A stretch of 64,000 bases of DNA from positions 62,001-126,000 of the forward strand of contig CAZUJF010000012.1 in NCBI GenBank assembly GCA_964619955.1. The letters run 5' to 3'. Shown here piece by piece: positions 24,557-32,980 of this stretch. The DNA is from JACQFK01 sp964619955 (lineage in GTDB: Bacteria; Planctomycetota; MHYJ01; JACPRB01). The notes below the pieces were generated by a model. It ran no database searches. It had not been told where the DNA came from and saw nothing but the letters and a program-made list of their open reading frames with translations. Position 1 is the first letter of the stretch. The number at the start of each line of letters is the position of its first letter. The position numbers and the translations under genes are program-made.

Positions 24557-26827
24557 TCAAAACATCTGGTATTCGGGGGTGCTCATGAGGAGCACCAGGA
24601 CGTTTCGGAGTCTGGCGTTGACCTCCTCCTTGCGGCCCTCCCAGGCCGTGCCGGGCGGGAGGCCGCCCAGCGCGCCGGCCAGCGCCCCGCGCTTCTCGGC
24701 CGGGAGCGGCTGGATCAGAAGGGCCTGGACGAGGGCGTCCACGACCGCCTCGGGCGATCCGCAGGACTTCGCGTCCAGGATCGCCGTCACGTCCGCCCCG
24801 GAGCCGCCCGGACGGGGCGCGCTGCGGACGAGGTCGGCGACCCGGTTGTAGCGCGTCAGGACCCGCGCCGACGTGATCCAGCTGCGGCCGTAGCGCCACC
24901 CCTTCACGTCCGGCGGTTCGAAGAGCTCCTGGCCCATCTCGCGGAGGGCCTTGTCGACGACGTTGTAGTCCGTCAGCTTGCCGATCCCGAGATCCTTGAG
25001 CGTGCCGACGACCAGCTGGACCGGGCTCTTGATCTGCGTGCCCCGCACCTCGGGGCTGTAGAACTTGGCCGAGAGGAACAGGTTCTTGAGCATGGGGGCC
25101 AGCTCGAAGGTATTGGCGCGCAGCACGGAGGCCAGGCGCTCCACCGCCTCCCGGTCCGGTTCCTGCTGGGCGAGGAAGGCGTAGAGCTTCCCGGCGATGA
25201 AGCGCGACGTGGAGGGCTGCTCCAGGATCAGCCGCACGAAGTCGTCGCCCGTCCAGGGGCCGCAGCGGCCGAAGATCACCTTGTCGCCGCGGTCGTGCTG
25301 CTCGTGGGCGAAGCGGAAGAGGCCGTCGACCGGGTCGCAGGTATAGCCGGTCAGCGCCCGGGCGCCCTCCGCGATGTCCTTCTGCGTGTAGCCCTGGTCC
25401 ACTCCCATGGCGAAGAGCTCCATGAGCTCGCGCGCGAGGTTCTCGTTGGGCTTGCCCTTGACGTTCCGGTTGTTGTCCAGGTAGCGGAGCATGGCCGGAT
25501 CGTGGACGATGCCGTAGAGCAGCGCGCCGAAGTTTCCGGCGGCGTGCTCCCGGAAGAGCTGGTTCTGCCGGTACATGGCGTAGGTGTGTCCGACGGCGTT
25601 GAACTGCGCGGCGAAGTGGCCGTGCCAGAACAGCGTCAGTTTCTCCTGCAGCTGGCGCGGGGATTCCACCATGCGCCGGGCCCACCAGGTCCTCAGCGAC
25701 CCGTGGTGGTCGCGCGCACCGACCTGGCGCGTGGAGATGAGGCCCTCGGCGCCGCGGATGCCCAGTTGCTTCACGTTGGCCGCGAGCGCGTCGTCCCGGC
25801 CGGGGGGCAGGGGTTCGAAGGGGGCGTCGGGCGCCGGCAGGAAGGCGTAGTCCACCAGGTAATCGACCGCCTTGTGGAGCCCCAGGGCGCAGAGTTTGCG
25901 GACCTCCTGCGGCGTGCCTCCGAAGCCCGCGCGGACCAGGAGATGCCGGGCCTTGGCCTCGTCCCACTGGCCGGCGGGCAGCGGTTCCAGGCCTCCCTGG
26001 ATGCGGACGGCCGCCGCGTAGGTCTCCGATCCGAGCTGCTGGAACGTCGCCTTGAGCCGCTTGGCGTCGCCGTCGGGGTCCCGGTAGCCCTTCTCGGGGG
26101 TCTTCCAGCTGAGCTCCAGCGCGCCCAGGACCTGCCGCGCCAGGAGGACCATCAATTCGGCCTGACCCAGCGCCTGGCGGGCCTGCTCGCATTTCTTGAG
26201 CGCCGCCTCGGCGGCCGCCGGCTCGGGCTTGGCCTGGGCGGCCTTGAGCGCCTCCTGCGCCAGCTCGCACTTCAGGGCGCAGAGCTTCGCTTCCGTCTGG
26301 CGCGCCGCCAGGACCTTTTCCGCCTGCTTGCGCTGGATGGCCTCCAGGTCCGCCTGTTTCTCCTTGTAGAGGCCGTCCTCCCTGGCGAAGCTCGCCGTGA
26401 GGCGCTTCACGTTCTCCTCGCGGGCGGCCGCCAGCACGCGCGCCGCCTCGAGTTCGGCGCCCGTCGACGCCTTCGCCTTTTCGAGCTCCTGCCGGCGCGC
26501 CGGGTCCGCCGCCGCGGCGCCGTCCTTCTCGATCGTCGCCAGTTCCGAGCCGAGCTCCTTCACGAGCGCCTCGGCCGTCTTCAGATCGCGTTTGGCGCGA
26601 TCCAGCTTCTCGCCTTCCGCCCGGGCGATCTCGCGCGTCGCCGAGCGCGCCATCTCGCGCGAGTCTTCCTCGGTCCGCGCGGCGCCCTCCTCCGCCTTGA
26701 GCTTCCGAAGCTCCTCTTCGGCCGTCTTCAGGCGGTCCGCGGGGTTCGCCCCCTCCTGGGCGGCCACCCCCATCGCCAGAAGGAGGCCCGCCGCCCCCAG
26801 CCTCAGGCACAATGGAGCTCTCTTCAT
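24557..26827 (-). CDS. DUF1800 family protein with long N-terminal coiled coil
   Basis: Start taken at 26827 because AAAGGCGGG precedes it and a signal peptide follows (MKRAPLCLRLGAAGLLLAMG); an in-frame ATG 15 bases upstream is possible. The product has 756 residues. Residues 25-240 are a charged Ala/Glu/Lys/Arg-rich coiled coil, which is not part of the usual DUF1800 protein. The DUF1800 region spans about 280-750, starting at ARHLLVRAGFGGTPQEV and including LTLFWHGHFAAQFNAV, ENLARELMELFAMGVDQGYT and FEPPDVKGWRYGRSWITSA. It is co-oriented with the DUF1501 partner 12 bp downstream. Export of the pair is inferred; activity is unknown. Confidence 0.9.
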   Translation of the reverse strand: MKRAPLCLRLGAAGLLLAMGVAAQEGANPADRLKTAEEELRKLKAEEGAARTEEDSREMARSATREIARAEGEKLDRAKRDLKTAEALVKELGSELATIEKDGAAAADPARRQELEKAKASTGAELEAARVLAAAREENVKRLTASFAREDGLYKEKQADLEAIQRKQAEKVLAARQTEAKLCALKCELAQEALKAAQAKPEPAAAEAALKKCEQARQALGQAELMVLLARQVLGALELSWKTPEKGYRDPDGDAKRLKATFQQLGSETYAAAVRIQGGLEPLPAGQWDEAKARHLLVRAGFGGTPQEVRKLCALGLHKAVDYLVDYAFLPAPDAPFEPLPPGRDDALAANVKQLGIRGAEGLISTRQVGARDHHGSLRTWWARRMVESPRQLQEKLTLFWHGHFAAQFNAVGHTYAMYRQNQLFREHAAGNFGALLYGIVHDPAMLRYLDNNRNVKGKPNENLARELMELFAMGVDQGYTQKDIAEGARALTGYTCDPVDGLFRFAHEQHDRGDKVIFGRCGPWTGDDFVRLILEQPSTSRFIAGKLYAFLAQQEPDREAVERLASVLRANTFELAPMLKNLFLSAKFYSPEVRGTQIKSPVQLVVGTLKDLGIGKLTDYNVVDKALREMGQELFEPPDVKGWRYGRSWITSARVLTRYNRVADLVRSAPRPGGSGADVTAILDAKSCGSPEAVVDALVQALLIQPLPAEKRGALAGALGGLPPGTAWEGRKEEVNARLRNVLVLLMSTPEYQMF

Positions 26828-26928
26828 ACGCCCGCCTTTCATTCAGCCCCGAAGTCCGGGCCGCAGGCCCGTGCAACCTCAGGGAGCGGCACGCCGTCCG
26901 CCGCCTCCCCATCCCGCTCGTATATACG

Positions 26929-26945
26929 TAACCACGTTCATCATC
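26929..26945. promoter_or_regulatory. Recurrent yAACCrYGTT near-palindrome, site 2
   Basis: The plus strand reads TAACCACGTTCATCATC, matching site 5 at 50568 at 14 of 17 positions. It lies 101 bases upstream of the DUF1800 start and downstream of the RND gene, next to a GTATATAC palindrome inside 26919-26928. The 163-bp gap 26828-26990 holds nothing else that I recognise. Confidence 0.4.
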
Positions 26946-26990
26946 GGAAAGTTTGAGCCCGCCGTAAGAAGCCGTTCGCGTGCGGGCGTC

Positions 26991-29900
26991 TCAGCTCCGG
27001 GGCCGGGTTCCGGATCGGAGCGTCACGAAGAGCGCGGGAAGGACGAGCAGGGTGAGCAGGGTTCCCGTCACGAGCCCCCCCACGAGCACGGTCGCGAGGG
27101 GCCGCTGGACCTCGGCCCCCACGCCCGTGCTGAGCGCCATCGGGATGAAGCCCAGGCCCGCCACCAGCGTCGTCATCATCACGGGCCTCAGACGACGGAG
27201 CGCCGCCTCGCGCGTCGCCCGGGCGGCCGCCATCCCCTCCCCCATGAGCTGGCGGATGGTCGAGACCATCACCATGTCGTCGAGCACCGAAACGCCCGAC
27301 AGCGCGACGAAGCCGATCCCCGCGGAGATCGAGAAGGGCAGGCCGCGGAGATGGAGCGCCCAGAGGCCCCCGAGCACGGCGAAGGGGATGCCGAGGAAGA
27401 TCCGCAGGCAGTCGACCCCGTTGCCGTACGTCGAGTAGAGCAGGAGCAGGATGAGCGCGAGGGCCGCCGGAACGATGATCGCCAGCCGCTTCGACGCGCG
27501 GATGAGGTTTTCGAACTGCCCCCCGAACTCGATGCGGTCGATCCCGCGGCCGATGTCGGCGCCCAATACCTCGTCGACCTTCCGGCGGGCCTCGGCCACG
27601 AAGCCTCCCAGGTCGCGCCCCGCCACGTTGCAGGTGACGAGCGCCCGGCGCTTCCCCCACTCCCGGTGGACGACCATGGGCCCGCTCGTCCGGACGACGT
27701 CGGCCAGCGACGAGAGCGGGAGCCGCTGACCGTCGGGAGCGGGGATCAGCAGCGTTTGGATCAATTCCGGATTCTCCGCGTAGCGGGCCGGCAGACGGAC
27801 CGCAAGCGGGAAGCGCCGGTCCCCGACGCGGACCTCCCCCGCGTCCTTGCCCCCGAGCGCCTCGACCCAGTCCAGAACGTCCCGGGCCCGGAGCCCGTGC
27901 CGGGAAAGGGCGTCCGTCTTGAGGTTCACCTCCAGGACCGGCTGCCCGACCATCGGCTCGACGAAGGGGTTCGAGGCCCCCGGTATCGCCGCGAGCGCTT
28001 CCCGGACCTTCTCGGCCTTCTCCTTGAGGACCGCGAAGTCGTCGCCGAAGATCTTGACCCCCAGATCCGTGCGCACGCCCGAGATCATCTCGTTGAAGCG
28101 CATCTCGATGGGCTGGGTGAAGCTGTAATTCATCCCCGGCAGGCGTTTGAGGGCTTTGTCCATCCTGCCCTCGAGTTCCTCCTTGGTCGACGCCTTCCGC
28201 CAGCGCTCGCGGGGGGTCAACATGATGAAGACGTCGCTCACCTCGATGCCCATGGGGTCCGTGGCGACCTCCGGCGTCCCGGTCCGCGTCCAGATCGAGG
28301 CGACCTCGGCGGCGAACTCCTCCTTGAGCAGTTTCTCGATCCGCGTCCCGAAGCGCGCGGACTCGTCGACCGAAACGCCCGGGAGGCGGATCGTATTGAT
28401 GACGATCGACCCCTCGTCCAGGCGCGGGACGAAGATCGAGCCGAGCTTGAAGACGAGCGGGACCGTCCCCACCACGACGATGACGACCGAGCCGAGGACG
28501 AGGAGCCGGTGGCCCAGGACGAAGTCCAGCACCGGCGCGTAGAGGCGTTTCGAGGCGCGGACGATCCAGGGCTCCGCCGTGGGCGCACGGCGCCGCGAGA
28601 GGAAGAGACTCGCGAGCACGGGCATCAGCGTGAGCGACAGGAGCATGGATCCCAGGAGGGCGAAGATGACCGTGAGGGCCATGGGGCGGAAGAGCTTCCC
28701 CTCGACGCCCTGGAGGGCGAGGAGGGGGAGATAGACGATCGCGATGATCGCCTCGCCGAAGAGGGTGGGCTTGCGCACCTCCAGCGAGGCGTCGGCCACG
28801 ACGTCGATCACGGAGCGCTCCGGCGGGTCCTCGTCCAGGCGGCGGATCGAGTTCTCGATCATGACGACCGAGCTGTCGACCACCATGCCGAAATCCACCG
28901 CCCCGAGGCTCATGAGCGTTCCCGCGATCCCCGCCTGCAGCATCAGGTTGAAGGCGAAGAGCATGGAGAGAGGGATGGCCGCCGCCACGATGAGCGCCGC
29001 GCGGAAATGCCCCAGGAAGAGGAAGAGCACGGCGACGACGAGCAGCGCCCCCTGAAAGAGGTTCTCCTTCACCGTGCCGATGACGCGGTCGACGAGTTCC
29101 GTCCGGTCGTAGACAACCTTGATGCCGGTCCCGGGCGGGACGGCCTTGCGGACCGCCTCCATTCGGGTCCGCAGCCGCCCGGCGACCTCGTGGCTGTTCT
29201 CCCCCATCAGCATGAACCCCAGGCCCAGCACGGCCTCGCCGCGGCCCTCGGTCGTCACGACGCCGCGCCGGTTCTCGCGGCCCTCCACGACCTCCGCCAC
29301 GTCCCGGATCCGGACGGGACGGCCGTCGACGGCGCCCACCGTGATCCCCCCGATGTCGCGGGTGGTCGAGACGACCCCGCGTCCCGATACGAGGAGGATC
29401 TCGCCCGCCGCCCCCGTGTGCCCGCCCCCGACGTTGGCGTTCGAGCGCTCCATCGCCTCGAGGACGGCCCCGATCGAGAGCCCGTGTTTGACGAGGCGCG
29501 CGGGATCGACGACCACCTGGAACTGCTTCTCGAAACCGCCCCAGGAATTCACCTCGGCGACGCCGGGGACGGAGAGGAGGAGGGGCTTCACCACCCAGTC
29601 ATGGATCACGCGGGAATCCGTGAGATCCCCGTTGGGGGCGGTCACGAGGTAGTGGTAGATTTCCCCGAGCCCGGTCGCCACGGGACCGAGCGTCGGCCGG
29701 CCGATGCCCTCCGGCAGCTCCACGCTCCCCAGGCGCTGCATCACCTGCGTCCGGGCGAAGTGGAGGTCGGTCCCGTCCTCGAAGATGACGGTGACCTGGG
29801 ACAGTCCGAACTTCGAGATCGACCGCACGAGCTTGAGGTTCGTGAGGCCGCCCAGGGCCTGCTCGACGCGGACGCTGAGCTGCTGCTCGACTTCGACCGG

Positions 29901-30071
29901 GGCCAGGGCCGGCGCGACCGTGTTCACCTGGACCATGACGTCGGTCACGTCCGGGAAGGCGTCGATGGAAAGGCGGCTCATCGACCAGAGCCCGAGCCCG
30001 ACGAGCAGGCCCGAGAGCGCCAGCACCGTCCCCCGGTTCCGGAGCGAAGCCTTGATGATCCAGGTCAGCAT
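26991..30071 (-). CDS. Heavy-metal efflux RND pump inner-membrane subunit, CusA/CzcA type
   Basis: A 1026-residue HME-RND transporter. An N-terminal TM helix (VLALSGLLVGLGLWSM) precedes the first porter domain (AFPDVTDVMVQVNTVAPALA, GLSQVTVIFEDGTD). The proton-relay helix is seen near residues 380-405 as FGMVVDSSVVMIENSIRRLD, with the Asp and Glu typical of this family. A second set of porter segments and TM helices follows to a GSGTRPRS-like tail. It exports divalent or monovalent metal ions using the proton gradient, in complex with the adaptor encoded 40 bp upstream. No TolC-like outer-membrane gene is adjacent. Copper/silver versus zinc/cobalt specificity cannot be fixed by eye. Confidence 0.94.
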   Translation of the reverse strand: MLTWIIKASLRNRGTVLALSGLLVGLGLWSMSRLSIDAFPDVTDVMVQVNTVAPALAPVEVEQQLSVRVEQALGGLTNLKLVRSISKFGLSQVTVIFEDGTDLHFARTQVMQRLGSVELPEGIGRPTLGPVATGLGEIYHYLVTAPNGDLTDSRVIHDWVVKPLLLSVPGVAEVNSWGGFEKQFQVVVDPARLVKHGLSIGAVLEAMERSNANVGGGHTGAAGEILLVSGRGVVSTTRDIGGITVGAVDGRPVRIRDVAEVVEGRENRRGVVTTEGRGEAVLGLGFMLMGENSHEVAGRLRTRMEAVRKAVPPGTGIKVVYDRTELVDRVIGTVKENLFQGALLVVAVLFLFLGHFRAALIVAAAIPLSMLFAFNLMLQAGIAGTLMSLGAVDFGMVVDSSVVMIENSIRRLDEDPPERSVIDVVADASLEVRKPTLFGEAIIAIVYLPLLALQGVEGKLFRPMALTVIFALLGSMLLSLTLMPVLASLFLSRRRAPTAEPWIVRASKRLYAPVLDFVLGHRLLVLGSVVIVVVGTVPLVFKLGSIFVPRLDEGSIVINTIRLPGVSVDESARFGTRIEKLLKEEFAAEVASIWTRTGTPEVATDPMGIEVSDVFIMLTPRERWRKASTKEELEGRMDKALKRLPGMNYSFTQPIEMRFNEMISGVRTDLGVKIFGDDFAVLKEKAEKVREALAAIPGASNPFVEPMVGQPVLEVNLKTDALSRHGLRARDVLDWVEALGGKDAGEVRVGDRRFPLAVRLPARYAENPELIQTLLIPAPDGQRLPLSSLADVVRTSGPMVVHREWGKRRALVTCNVAGRDLGGFVAEARRKVDEVLGADIGRGIDRIEFGGQFENLIRASKRLAIIVPAALALILLLLYSTYGNGVDCLRIFLGIPFAVLGGLWALHLRGLPFSISAGIGFVALSGVSVLDDMVMVSTIRQLMGEGMAAARATREAALRRLRPVMMTTLVAGLGFIPMALSTGVGAEVQRPLATVLVGGLVTGTLLTLLVLPALFVTLRSGTRPRS

Positions 30072-30111
30072 GTCTTGTCCGCGGCGACGCCGCGTCCTAT
30101 TTGTCCGGGCA

Positions 30112-31401
30112 TCAGCCGGCCCCGATCTGGCCCCGCATCACCTCGGTCTTGAGCAGGAAGCTGCCGGTCGTCGCCACCCTGTCCCCCGCCACGAGACCGG
30201 CCAGAATTTCGCAGCCGGCCTCGTAGATCGTCCCGAGTTCCACCTTCCGGGCCTGAAAGGCGTCCGTGGACGGGGAGACGAAGACGAGGTGGCAGTCCCC
30301 GTCGTTCTGGACGGCATCCCTGGGCACGAGCAGTCGGGGCCCCGGCGGCTTCACCGTGAGCTCCGCCCGGCCGAACATGCGCGCCCGCAGGAGCCCGTCG
30401 ACGTTCTTCACGTCCGCGAAGGCGCGGACGGTCCGCGTGCGCTCGTCCACCTCCGCCCCCAGGGCGGCGAGTTTCCCCGGGAACCGCTTTCCGGGCAGGC
30501 CGTCGACGAAGAACGCCGCCTTCTGGCCCTTCTCCAGCTTCGGAAGTTCCGATTCCGGAACGTCGATGGAGATCCACATCCGCTCGAGCGCCGCCACGGC
30601 GAAGAGGGGCCTCTCCACCGCGGCCGCCTCCCCGGGCACGGCCAGGGCCTCGACCACGCGGCCGGCGAAGGGGGCCCGCAGCTCCAGGACCGGCGAGACG
30701 TCGCGCCGGGAAACGGCCTCCTTCACCTGTTCCGGGGAAAGCCCCAGGAGCAGCAGCTTCTGCGAGGCCCGGTCGAAGGAGATCCTCGCCTCCTCGAGCG
30801 CGGCGGCCGACAGGAGCGCCTCCCGGACCGGGGTGATCTTCTTCTCGGCGAGGACTTTCTCCTGCCCGTGGGTCTTCTCGCGCAGATCGAGGAGGGCGAG
30901 CGCCTGCAGGAGCTCCGCCTTCGCCTGGCCGAGCTCCGTCGATTCGACGAGCGCCAGGAGGGCGCCCGCCCCGACGTCGTCGCCGAGAACCGCCTTGACC
31001 TCCCGCACGATTCCGGGCGCGCGGGGCCCCACGCGGGCATGCGCGCCCGGCGCATACATCGTCTCGGCGTTCGCGCGGAGGACCTCGGCGAGCTCCCTCA
31101 TTTCGGCCGTCGCCAGGACCAGGCCCGCCTGCGCGGCGACGCCGGGGCCGAGGTGGATGCGGACGAGGGTGTTCGCGCACTCCCCCTGCCGGGGCGCGCG
31201 CTCCTTCACCGTGGTGGTGCCCCCGCGCGCGAGTTTCGGGTTGCACGTCCCGCACGTCGAAAGCGGCGTCCGGTGGGGCTCGCACCAGTCGCTCCCGTGG
31301 ACGGCCTTCGCCGCCCACGGAACGCGCCAGCCGTTGGCCGACAGGCCGAAGAGCGCGATCAGGACGAGGAAGACCAGGCTCGTGAGCAGATTCTGTCTCA
31401 T
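30112..31401 (-). CDS. RND efflux periplasmic adaptor subunit (CusB/CzcB-like) with Cys-rich N-terminal metal site
   Basis: Start at 31401 gives a 429-residue protein with a membrane anchor/signal (LLTSLVFLVLIALFGLSANG). A short metal-binding-like block follows, DWCEPHRTPLSTCGTCNPKL, with three Cys and one His near residues 38-57; this motif is known from metal-efflux adaptors. The lipoyl/hairpin/beta-barrel layout is visible: GPRAPGIVREVKAVLGDDVG, a helical hairpin at about 150-225, ELRAPFAGRVVEALAVPGE, then a beta-barrel and a C-terminal membrane-proximal domain. It begins 2 bp after the upstream small gene ends. It should link the pump to an outer-membrane channel and deliver metal to it. 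Confidence 0.92.
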   Translation of the reverse strand: MRQNLLTSLVFLVLIALFGLSANGWRVPWAAKAVHGSDWCEPHRTPLSTCGTCNPKLARGGTTTVKERAPRQGECANTLVRIHLGPGVAAQAGLVLATAEMRELAEVLRANAETMYAPGAHARVGPRAPGIVREVKAVLGDDVGAGALLALVESTELGQAKAELLQALALLDLREKTHGQEKVLAEKKITPVREALLSAAALEEARISFDRASQKLLLLGLSPEQVKEAVSRRDVSPVLELRAPFAGRVVEALAVPGEAAAVERPLFAVAALERMWISIDVPESELPKLEKGQKAAFFVDGLPGKRFPGKLAALGAEVDERTRTVRAFADVKNVDGLLRARMFGRAELTVKPPGPRLLVPRDAVQNDGDCHLVFVSPSTDAFQARKVELGTIYEAGCEILAGLVAGDRVATTGSFLLKTEVMRGQIGAG

Positions 31402-31403
31402 GG

Positions 31404-31844
31404 CTACCTCTTGCAGTCCTCGCAGAGATCGCTGTCCCTGTTGTCGCCCTTCTCGAAACCGCAGGTCTTGCAATAGTCGTAGGCGACCCACGGGCCGCCT
31501 TCCTTGACCTGGTACTTCGAGAGCTCGAGGTACTGGCCCTTGGGGAACTTCCAGCCCAGGACCTTCACCTCTTTGCCCCGGAGCTTGTCGTTCGTGATCA
31601 CGAGATGGCCCTTGGCGTTGTCGACGAAGGTCCAGAGCCTGCCTTCCGCATCCAGGAGTCCCTGGGCGTGCTTCGCGTGCAGCGTGCACTGGGCATCGGC
31701 CCCGGCCGTCTTCTCCAGGGTGCAGCCGATGCAAACGATGCTGCCCTGAACCTCGACGCGATCCTTGAGGTCCCGTTTCTTCGCGGCGTCCTGGACGGAT
31801 GCGAGGAAGCCGAGCGTGACGAGGGCGCTCAGAAGTGCGTGCAT
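31404..31844 (-). CDS. Small secreted Cys-rich protein of the metal efflux operon
   Basis: A 146-residue protein with a signal peptide (MHALLSALVTLGFLASVQDA). The mature part has VQGSIVCIGCTLEKTAGADA with a CxxC near residues 38-41, then CTLHAKHAQGLLDAEGRLW, an OB-like or beta-rich core, and a zinc-ribbon-like C-terminus with CKTC and CEDC pairs at about 125-145. I know no firm family name. The position directly before the adaptor gene and the thiol/His content suggest a periplasmic metal-binding or metal-sensing accessory protein; that is inference. AGGA lies upstream of the ATG. Confidence 0.78.
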   Translation of the reverse strand: MHALLSALVTLGFLASVQDAAKKRDLKDRVEVQGSIVCIGCTLEKTAGADAQCTLHAKHAQGLLDAEGRLWTFVDNAKGHLVITNDKLRGKEVKVLGWKFPKGQYLELSKYQVKEGGPWVAYDYCKTCGFEKGDNRDSDLCEDCKR

Positions 31845-31927
31845 GGAATCCTCCGATCAAGAAAACAATACCGGCCACGCTCGACGAGACACGCGAACGT
31901 GGAGTTCGAAAGGCGTGAGGGAGCCGT

Positions 31928-32320
31928 CTAGATCAGGAGGGCGCGGTTCAGAAGGTAGAGGGGCGTCGGCCCTTCAGGTCGGGCCGGAGGGTCGGCGCCC
32001 CCCGCGAAGCAGCGGAGGCTGAGGGGCTCGAACGCAGGCGACGGCTCGGGCACGCACGGCAGGAGCGCGATCGCGGGCACGTCCACCTCCGGCGACACGT
32101 CCTCCGACACGAGATCGGTCGAGGGTTCGACGTGGACGCAGGGGACGGGCTCCTCTTCGCGCCCCTCCGACTCGCAACAGATGCGGCCTTCCTCCGACTC
32201 CCCGCCGCAAGGGGGGCAGTCGTCCTTCTGGGAGCAGAAGATCCCCCGGCAGCAGTTGGAGAACGACACGGTCTGGGTCGCGCCCAGCCAGAGGAGCGCC
32301 AGCAAGGGAAGGATCTTCAT
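31928..32320 (-). CDS. Small secreted cysteine-rich protein, first gene of metal efflux operon
   Basis: A 130-residue protein of unrecognised family. It has a signal peptide (MKILPLLALLWLGATQTVS) and then ten cysteines, clustered as NCC, FC, DDCPPC and ICC within residues 22-50 and spread singly later. The middle is acidic (ESEEGRICCESEGREEE), and the C-terminus is Pro-rich. AAGGAAGG-type purines are not obvious upstream, but the reading frame, signal and Cys pattern argue for a real gene. As the head of the RND unit it may be a periplasmic metal chelator or sensor, possibly comparable in role to CusF or NccX-type proteins without visible homology. Confidence 0.65.
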   Translation of the reverse strand: MKILPLLALLWLGATQTVSFSNCCRGIFCSQKDDCPPCGGESEEGRICCESEGREEEPVPCVHVEPSTDLVSEDVSPEVDVPAIALLPCVPEPSPAFEPLSLRCFAGGADPPARPEGPTPLYLLNRALLI

Positions 32321-32347
32321 GCCGCACTACTTAACGATGCAGGTTCC

Positions 32348-32357
32348 GGGAATATTC
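32348..32357. promoter_or_regulatory. GAATATTC half-site, possible activator site
   Basis: GGGAATATTC matches the left arm of the inverted repeat at 32416-32450. It lies 27 bases before the start of the divergent Cys-rich gene, so a factor bound here could affect both units. Confidence 0.35.
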
Positions 32358-32415
32358 AGTCCGGCACGGTCTTTTCCCCACCGGCACCGTCGATCCATCT
32401 CGGCTGCATGACGAA

Positions 32416-32450
32416 GGAATATTCCCGCAGGGCTCCGCGAGAATATCCCC
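32416..32450. promoter_or_regulatory. Enhancer-like inverted repeat upstream of sigma-54 promoter
   Basis: The left arm GGAATATTCCCGC (32416-32428) and right arm GCGAGAATATCCCC (32437-32450) are near-perfect reverse complements around an 8-base spacer. The repeat ends 75 bases upstream of the -24 GG, a usual distance for the site of a bacterial enhancer-binding protein that activates sigma-54 polymerase. The binding protein is not encoded in this window. Confidence 0.55.
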
Positions 32451-32524
32451 GTAGCAACCCCCCCTTTGGGCCGCGATGGTTTATGGGTCCCAAAATCCTT
32501 GCACCCTTGCTGCCACCGGGCCTC

Positions 32525-32540
32525 TGGCACATGACTTGCG
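32525..32540 (+). promoter_or_regulatory. Sigma-54 (-24/-12) promoter
   Basis: TGGCACATGACTTGCG matches the sigma-54 consensus TGGCAC-N5-TTGC exactly. GG at 32526-32527 and GC at 32538-32539 are separated by the invariant 10 bases. It points at the stress-type genes beginning 97 bases downstream at 32637. The whole 316-bp gap 32321-32636 holds no gene that I can support. Confidence 0.85.
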
Positions 32541-32636
32541 TCACCGAACAGCAGCCTGATCAGGAGAGGGAGCGCGACGCGCCTTCAACTCTTCGTGGGC
32601 ATCCTCCAGGATCGGTAGTCGGGAAAGGAGTTCGTG

Positions 32637-32939
32637 ATGGTCATGGCGAAACAGCCGGAACGAAAGGCGGAATCCTCCCGGAAACGGGTCCCCCTCGTCG
32701 TCCAGGCTCCGGACGCCCGGACGGTCTGCGTCACCGGCGACTTCAGCGGCTGGTCGGAGGAGGGCATCCCGCTCAGCAAGGGGTCCAACGGCGAGTGGCT
32801 GGGCTCCCTCAAGCTCGCCCCCGGAGAGTACCAGTACCGGCTCCGCGTGGACGGCCGGTGGCAGGATCATGCCCAGGCCCGGAAGCGCGTCCCCAATCCC
32901 TTCGGCGGAGACAACTGCGTGCTCTCCGTCGAGCCGTAG
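32637..32939 (+). CDS. Stand-alone AMPK/CBM48-type glycogen-binding domain protein
   Basis: A 100-residue protein made almost only of an E-set (AMPK beta glycogen-binding/CBM48) domain. The characteristic run VCVTGDFSGWSEEGIPLSK is followed by GEWLGSLKLAPGEYQYRLRVDG, with Trp and Phe residues at the positions that bind glucans in the family. AAAGGAG is 6 bases before the chosen ATG at 32637; a GTG one codon earlier is less likely. No signal peptide is visible, so it should be cytoplasmic. It is first after the sigma-54 promoter and precedes hsp20 by 41 bp. A role in targeting the stress set to glycogen is inferred. Confidence 0.88.
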   Translation: MVMAKQPERKAESSRKRVPLVVQAPDARTVCVTGDFSGWSEEGIPLSKGSNGEWLGSLKLAPGEYQYRLRVDGRWQDHAQARKRVPNPFGGDNCVLSVEP

Positions 32940-32980
32940 AGATTCAAACGTGAAGTCTGACAGACAGAAAGGATGAATTT

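Noticed and set aside
22749..26912. 1387-codon minus-strand frame spanning several genes
   Set aside because: Only its last 156 codons (from 23219) have a ribosome binding site, signal peptide and family pattern; the rest lies out of frame over the DUF1501 and DUF1800 genes.
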